64,000 nucleotides of DNA. Source: Kaistella antarctica. GTDB lineage: Bacteria > Bacteroidota > Bacteroidia > Flavobacteriales > Weeksellaceae. Numbering within the stretch: position 1 is the stretch's first letter; the number at the start of each line of letters is the position of its first letter. The stretch spans positions 186,001-250,000 of the forward strand of contig NZ_FOIX01000004.1 in assembly GCF_900109615.1 (NCBI RefSeq), read 5' to 3'. The translations under genes were made by a program, and so were the position numbers. Below the pieces are notes generated by a model, which saw only the letters and a list, made by a program, of their open reading frames with translations, was not told the DNA's origin and did no database searches. Shown here piece by piece: positions 60,725-64,000 of the stretch.

Positions 60725-61993
60725 ATGAACATCATTTTCAAAATAGATACCTGGCAAGAAATTTATTATTCCCTCAAGAATAATAAGTTGCGAACGTTTC
60801 TGACCATGATTGGCGTGGGTTGGGGAATGTTCCTATTCGTGGCGCTTTTGGGTGCAGCCAAAGGAATGGAAAATGGTTTCGATAAATTGTTCTCTGGTTT
60901 TGCGACGAACTCTATTTTCCTTTGGGCGCAGAATACTACAATACCTTACGACGGATTTCCGAAAGGTAGAAAGATGGATTTGCATTTAAGTGATCTCGAT
61001 TTACTACCAAAAAAAATTCAGCAGATCGATTATATTTCGCCGCAATCTTCCAGAGGAAATTTCGGAACTCCCGGCGAATCTTTTTCCAGAAACGGCAAAA
61101 ATGCCACCTACACTTTGACGGGTGATTTCCCAGTCGGAAATAAAATTTCAGAAAAGAAATTGGTCTTTGGTCGGTATTTGAACGATGCCGATATTTCAGG
61201 AAATAAAAATGTAATTGTGATTGGTGAGGAAATTTATAAAAACTTCTTCGATTCGAAAAAGAATGAAAATCCCCTTGGTCAATCTGTCAATGTGAAAGGG
61301 ATTTTCTTCAATGTCATCGGTGTTTTTCGCGTGAAAAAAGGCGGCGGCATGGAGAATGATCAATCGTCATTTATTCCCTTCACTACCTTTTCGAAAATGT
61401 ATAACACGGGTGATAAGGTTGGCTTTTTTGCAATCGTCAGTAAACCCGATGCTGATTTAACCGTTGTTGAAGATCAGGTAAAAGCGCAACTTAAAAAGAA
61501 ATACCATGTCTCGCCGGAAGACACCAACGCATTTGGTAGTTTTAATCTGGGTAAAATGTTTTTGAAGGTAACTGGATTTTTAACTGGAATGCAGCTACTA
61601 ACCATCACCGTTGGATCCTTAACAATTTTAGCCGGCGTCATTGCCATCTCGAATATCTTACTGATCACCGTAAAAGAAAGAACCAAAGAAATCGGTATTC
61701 GGCGAGCCTTAGGTGCTAAGCCGGCAGAAGTAAGAAATCAAATATTATTAGAAAGTGTGGTCATCACCTTAACGTCTGGAATTCTGGGATTTATGTTAGG
61801 AATATTTTTACTCATGATTCTGAATTTTATTACCAAAGATCAAGATGCCTTTCCGTTTTATAATCCGACAGTTAATTATGGACAGGTTTTCGGAGCGATG
61901 GCGATTATGGTCGTTTTGGGTCTAATTGTCGGAATGATTCCAGCCCAGAGAGCGGTTAAGATTCGCCCGATTGAAGCTTTGAGATCGGAATAG
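60725..61993 (+). CDS. MacB/FtsX-like ABC transporter permease 2
   Basis: A 422-residue paralogue of the preceding permease with the same layout: an N-terminal helix (about 20-42, LRTFLTMIGVGWGMFLFVALL), a periplasmic domain (about 45-285), and three helices to the end, with VKERTKEIGIRRALGAKPAEVR and RAVKIRPIEALRSE. Sequence is clearly different from permease 1, so the pair probably forms a heterodimer with one ATPase dimer. The gap to permease 1 (157 bases) is larger than usual for this operon because of the tandem repeat. Confidence 0.92.
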   Translation: MNIIFKIDTWQEIYYSLKNNKLRTFLTMIGVGWGMFLFVALLGAAKGMENGFDKLFSGFATNSIFLWAQNTTIPYDGFPKGRKMDLHLSDLDLLPKKIQQIDYISPQSSRGNFGTPGESFSRNGKNATYTLTGDFPVGNKISEKKLVFGRYLNDADISGNKNVIVIGEEIYKNFFDSKKNENPLGQSVNVKGIFFNVIGVFRVKKGGGMENDQSSFIPFTTFSKMYNTGDKVGFFAIVSKPDADLTVVEDQVKAQLKKKYHVSPEDTNAFGSFNLGKMFLKVTGFLTGMQLLTITVGSLTILAGVIAISNILLITVKERTKEIGIRRALGAKPAEVRNQILLESVVITLTSGILGFMLGIFLLMILNFITKDQDAFPFYNPTVNYGQVFGAMAIMVVLGLIVGMIPAQRAVKIRPIEALRSE

Positions 61994-62023
61994 GTATACA
62001 TTATTAATCATTGATAAATTATG

Positions 62024-62044
62024 ATTGATAATTGATAATTGATA
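62024..62044. repeat. Heptamer tandem repeat (ATTGATA)3
   Basis: Three perfect ATTGATA units, with a loosely related word (ATTGATAA) about 15 bases earlier. As with the GATGGAT array, it lies shortly after a permease stop codon. Confidence 0.8.
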
Positions 62045-62079
62045 TTAGCTCAGGGATAATTTATAAATGATCTTGAATC

Positions 62080-62172
62080 TTTAACCGGGTTGCGACCCGA
62101 CCTGAATGAAGCTCTTTTTGCGAGGAGGCACGACGAACAAAAAAGCGGGAATGGAGGGCGGAAAAGTCGCCC
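62080..62172. repeat. GC-rich interspersed repeat before the adaptor gene
   Basis: It includes CCGGGTTGCGACCCG (a small hairpin), GAATGAAGCTCTTTTTGCGAG and ends GCGGGAATGGAGGGCGGAAA-AGTCGCCC followed by A residues. The end resembles a recurrent Chryseobacterium intergenic sequence, and in reverse the start of the element at 5050-5160. It lies 30 bases before the adaptor start and so sits within the efflux operon. Confidence 0.55.
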
Positions 62173-62201
62173 TAAAAAAAATTAAAAAATAAACTAAGTA
62201 T

Positions 62202-63398
62202 ATGAAAAAGAAGTTCACCTTTAAAAAAGCCCTGTATATCTTTCTAGGTTTGGTCTTTGTCGTGGCGCTGATTTCGGGAATCAGTTATCTGGTTTCTTCG
62301 AATTCGAAAGAGAGCGAGGCGTTCCTGACTAAGAAACCTTTCATCCAAAATATGGACGATAAAGTAATGGCAACGGGGAAAATTGTGCCGCGAGAGGAAA
62401 TTGAAATAAAACCGAATATCTCCGGAATTATCGATAAAATCTTAGTGACGGAAGGCGACAAAGTTATCGCGGGTCAATTGGTGGCGACGATTCGAATTGT
62501 GCCGAGTATTCAGAATGTGAATGCGGCGACGCAGGAGATTAGTAATGCCAACCTACAAATCAGTAATGCTCAAATCAATGTTTCGCAGCAACAAAAGCAA
62601 TTCGCCATGCAACAAAGATTGTTTTCGCAAGGCGTGATCTCTAAACAAGAATATATTTCTGCCCAGCAGCAGTTACAATCTACACAACAACAACTGAGAA
62701 ATGCGCAACAACAAAGACAAACTGCTCAGAAAAATCTTCAGATCGCGAAGACTGGCGCAACGCCAGAATTAGCTGGTTTGGCGACAACTCAGATTCGGTC
62801 GAAAGCCAATGGAACAGTTTTAGAAGTTCCCGTAAAAGTAGGAAGTCAGGTGATTGAGGCCAACTCCTTTAATGCTGGAAGTACGATTTGCTCGATTGCA
62901 GATTTGAATTCCCTGATTTTTGAAGGAACGATTGATGAAGCTCAAGCTGGGAAATTAAAAGAAGGAATGGATATGAATGTGGTAATCGGTGCCTTGCAAA
63001 ACAAATCGTTTCCAGGGCGTGTGACGATGATTGCACCAAAAGGAAAAGATGAAGCAGGAACGATTAAATTTCCGATTGAAGGTGATGTTTTTAATAAAAC
63101 GAATGAATATATCAGAGCTGGGTTTTCCGCAAATGGCGAAATTATTTTAAGTTCTCAGAAAAATGCTTTGCTGTTGGATGAGTCTTTAATCCAATATGAA
63201 AAGGTTAACGGCAAAGATAATTCTTTCGTGGAAGTGAAACAGCCAGATGGTAAATTTAAAAAGGTGAATGTGAAACTAGGCGCTAGTGACGGAATTAACG
63301 TTCAGATATTGTCTGGAGTGACTAAAGATTCTGAAGTGAAAGTTTGGAATCCATCAGATAAAGATAAAGAGGCATTGAAAGAAAAGAAAGGTAAATAA
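62202..63398 (+). CDS. Periplasmic adaptor (HlyD/MacA-like) of the ABC efflux system
   Basis: A 398-residue membrane-fusion protein: an N-terminal anchor helix (about 9-30), a lipoyl-like half (ISGIIDKILVTEGDKVIAGQLVA), a Gln/Ala/Asn-rich coiled-coil hairpin (about 108-185, with many QQQ runs), the second lipoyl half (IRSKANGTVLEVPVKVGSQVI), a beta-barrel and a membrane-proximal domain to the end. It bridges the inner-membrane ABC pump to an outer-membrane channel, which is not in this window. The ATPase-permease-permease-adaptor order is less common than adaptor first. The charged Lys-rich C-terminus is typical. Confidence 0.92.
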   Translation: MKKKFTFKKALYIFLGLVFVVALISGISYLVSSNSKESEAFLTKKPFIQNMDDKVMATGKIVPREEIEIKPNISGIIDKILVTEGDKVIAGQLVATIRIVPSIQNVNAATQEISNANLQISNAQINVSQQQKQFAMQQRLFSQGVISKQEYISAQQQLQSTQQQLRNAQQQRQTAQKNLQIAKTGATPELAGLATTQIRSKANGTVLEVPVKVGSQVIEANSFNAGSTICSIADLNSLIFEGTIDEAQAGKLKEGMDMNVVIGALQNKSFPGRVTMIAPKGKDEAGTIKFPIEGDVFNKTNEYIRAGFSANGEIILSSQKNALLLDESLIQYEKVNGKDNSFVEVKQPDGKFKKVNVKLGASDGINVQILSGVTKDSEVKVWNPSDKDKEALKEKKGK

Positions 63399-63418
63399 TT
63401 GATCAATTTCTTATTTTC

Positions 63419-63446
63419 AAAAGACGGGCTTCGGTTCGTCTTTTTT
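63419..63446 (+). terminator. Terminator of the efflux operon
   Basis: AAAAGACG and CGTCTTTT flank a small GC-rich inner loop and are followed by a T run, 21 bases after the adaptor stop codon. Confidence 0.8.
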
Positions 63447-63551
63447 AGTTGAAAATTTCAATCGTGCGATTTCGGTAGAATTAAATCTTATAAAATCTCA
63501 TCGTAACCGAAACCTTCAAATCAATCGTTAACAGAATCCAAATTGTTGGGC

Positions 63552-64000
63552 TTACTTTAAAACTTTTACTTTCTCGGTTTTAAATAACAAGGCGATATTT
63601 AAAAATAACAAAAGCAGTCCCAAAGTCATCCAAATCGCGGTTTTTATATTATCGAACTTCAGAGCTTCGATGCGAGATTTGGCAATGTCTGCCAACCGTG
63701 AACTTTGCACGATGTAATTTTGCACTTCGATAATCTGGTCTTCGTTTTTATTGGGAACAGAATGTTGGGAGAAATAAACCAGGTTTTTTTTACCCATATA
63801 AGCGGCAATCCAATATTGATCAGATTTCTCCATTTTCAAATAATCAATTCGGTAATAACTATTTCTAATCATACCGAGGTGGCGCGTTTCAAATCTCAAA
63901 TCAGGATCAGCATCATCATTAATTTTAATGAGATAAAAATCTAAAGGAAAAGGTAATTTATTAACGACCTGAACGGTCAGAGAATCTTGTACAAACTGAT
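63552..64000 (-). CDS. Membrane protein, C-terminal part (cut by window edge)
   Basis: The frame is open from the right edge to the stop at 63552, giving about 149 residues of a longer protein. The visible part starts QFVQDSLTVQVVNKLPFPLD and includes RFETRHLGMIRNSYYRIDYL, a helix-rich stretch ending RIEALKFDNI, and a single C-terminal transmembrane helix (AIWMTLGLLLLFLNIALLF) with the basic tail KTEKVKVLK. The first codon in the window is not a start; a shorter reading from a TTG at 63899 is not favoured. Family not recognised. Confidence 0.65.
   Translation of the reverse strand, partial: QFVQDSLTVQVVNKLPFPLDFYLIKINDDADPDLRFETRHLGMIRNSYYRIDYLKMEKSDQYWIAAYMGKKNLVYFSQHSVPNKNEDQIIEVQNYIVQSSRLADIAKSRIEALKFDNIKTAIWMTLGLLLLFLNIALLFKTEKVKVLK

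Noticed and set aside
60576-62044. Tandem repeats considered as a CRISPR array
   Set aside because: Units are 7 bases with no spacers, and no cas genes are present.

Overview
The window looks like chromosome of a Bacteroidota bacterium, most likely Flavobacteriia in the Chryseobacterium/Kaistella group (Weeksellaceae). The support is AT-rich DNA, Bacteroidota-type promoter elements (TAnnTTTG at -7), secreted proteins with a type IX secretion (T9SS) C-terminal sorting domain, GIN-domain and baeRF proteins, a split cbb3 oxidase, and interspersed repeats of a kind I associate with Chryseobacterium/Flavobacterium intergenic regions. No rRNA, tRNA, CRISPR array, IS transposase or prophage was recognised.

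Layout. 1-5.0 kb: an Lrp/AsnC regulator (cut by the window edge) divergent from a PLP trans-sulfuration enzyme, then purE, a HI0933-like flavoprotein, a CYTH protein and an EamA exporter. 5.2-10.7 kb: a BtuF-like protein coupled to mgtE, small lipoproteins, a CoA-pyrophosphatase-type NUDIX hydrolase and a PlsC-like acyltransferase. 10.8-19.7 kb: an aromatic amino acid catabolic neighbourhood with hmgA, a CoA-transferase, a Crp/Fnr regulator, hppD, fahA and a flavin reductase-like protein. Together these turn 4-hydroxyphenylpyruvate into fumarate and acetoacetate; no maleylacetoacetate isomerase is seen. 20-28 kb: a baeRF protein, two T9SS cargo proteins, TerC, an alpha/beta hydrolase, and an ABC exporter whose permease is fused to a TlpA-like thioredoxin.

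28.3-33 kb: tandem M13 metallopeptidase lipoproteins. 33.9-39.7 kb: a compact four-gene DNA repair cassette (exonuclease, ATP-dependent ligase, Lhr-type helicase, PdeM phosphoesterase) with 4-nt overlaps at two of its junctions. 39.8-48.8 kb: cinA, a lipocalin, a PNPOx-like stress protein with dps, dienelactone hydrolase, lipA, a large T9SS metallopeptidase and an ECF sigma factor. 48.9-52.9 kb: a cbb3 oxidase operon (ccoN, then ccoO fused to a second cytochrome c, then two small membrane proteins) with an Rrf2 regulator carrying three NsrR-like cysteines.

53-58.2 kb: a frameshifted DUF72 gene, then a class I ribonucleotide reductase locus (nrdB to nrdA) split by a TIR-domain gene, a small coiled-coil gene and a mosaic of interspersed repeats. 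This is the most unusual locus in the window and a candidate defence insertion. 58.6-63.4 kb: a MacB-type efflux system (ATPase, two permeases, adaptor) with heptamer tandem repeats after each permease gene. The window ends in a partial membrane protein gene.
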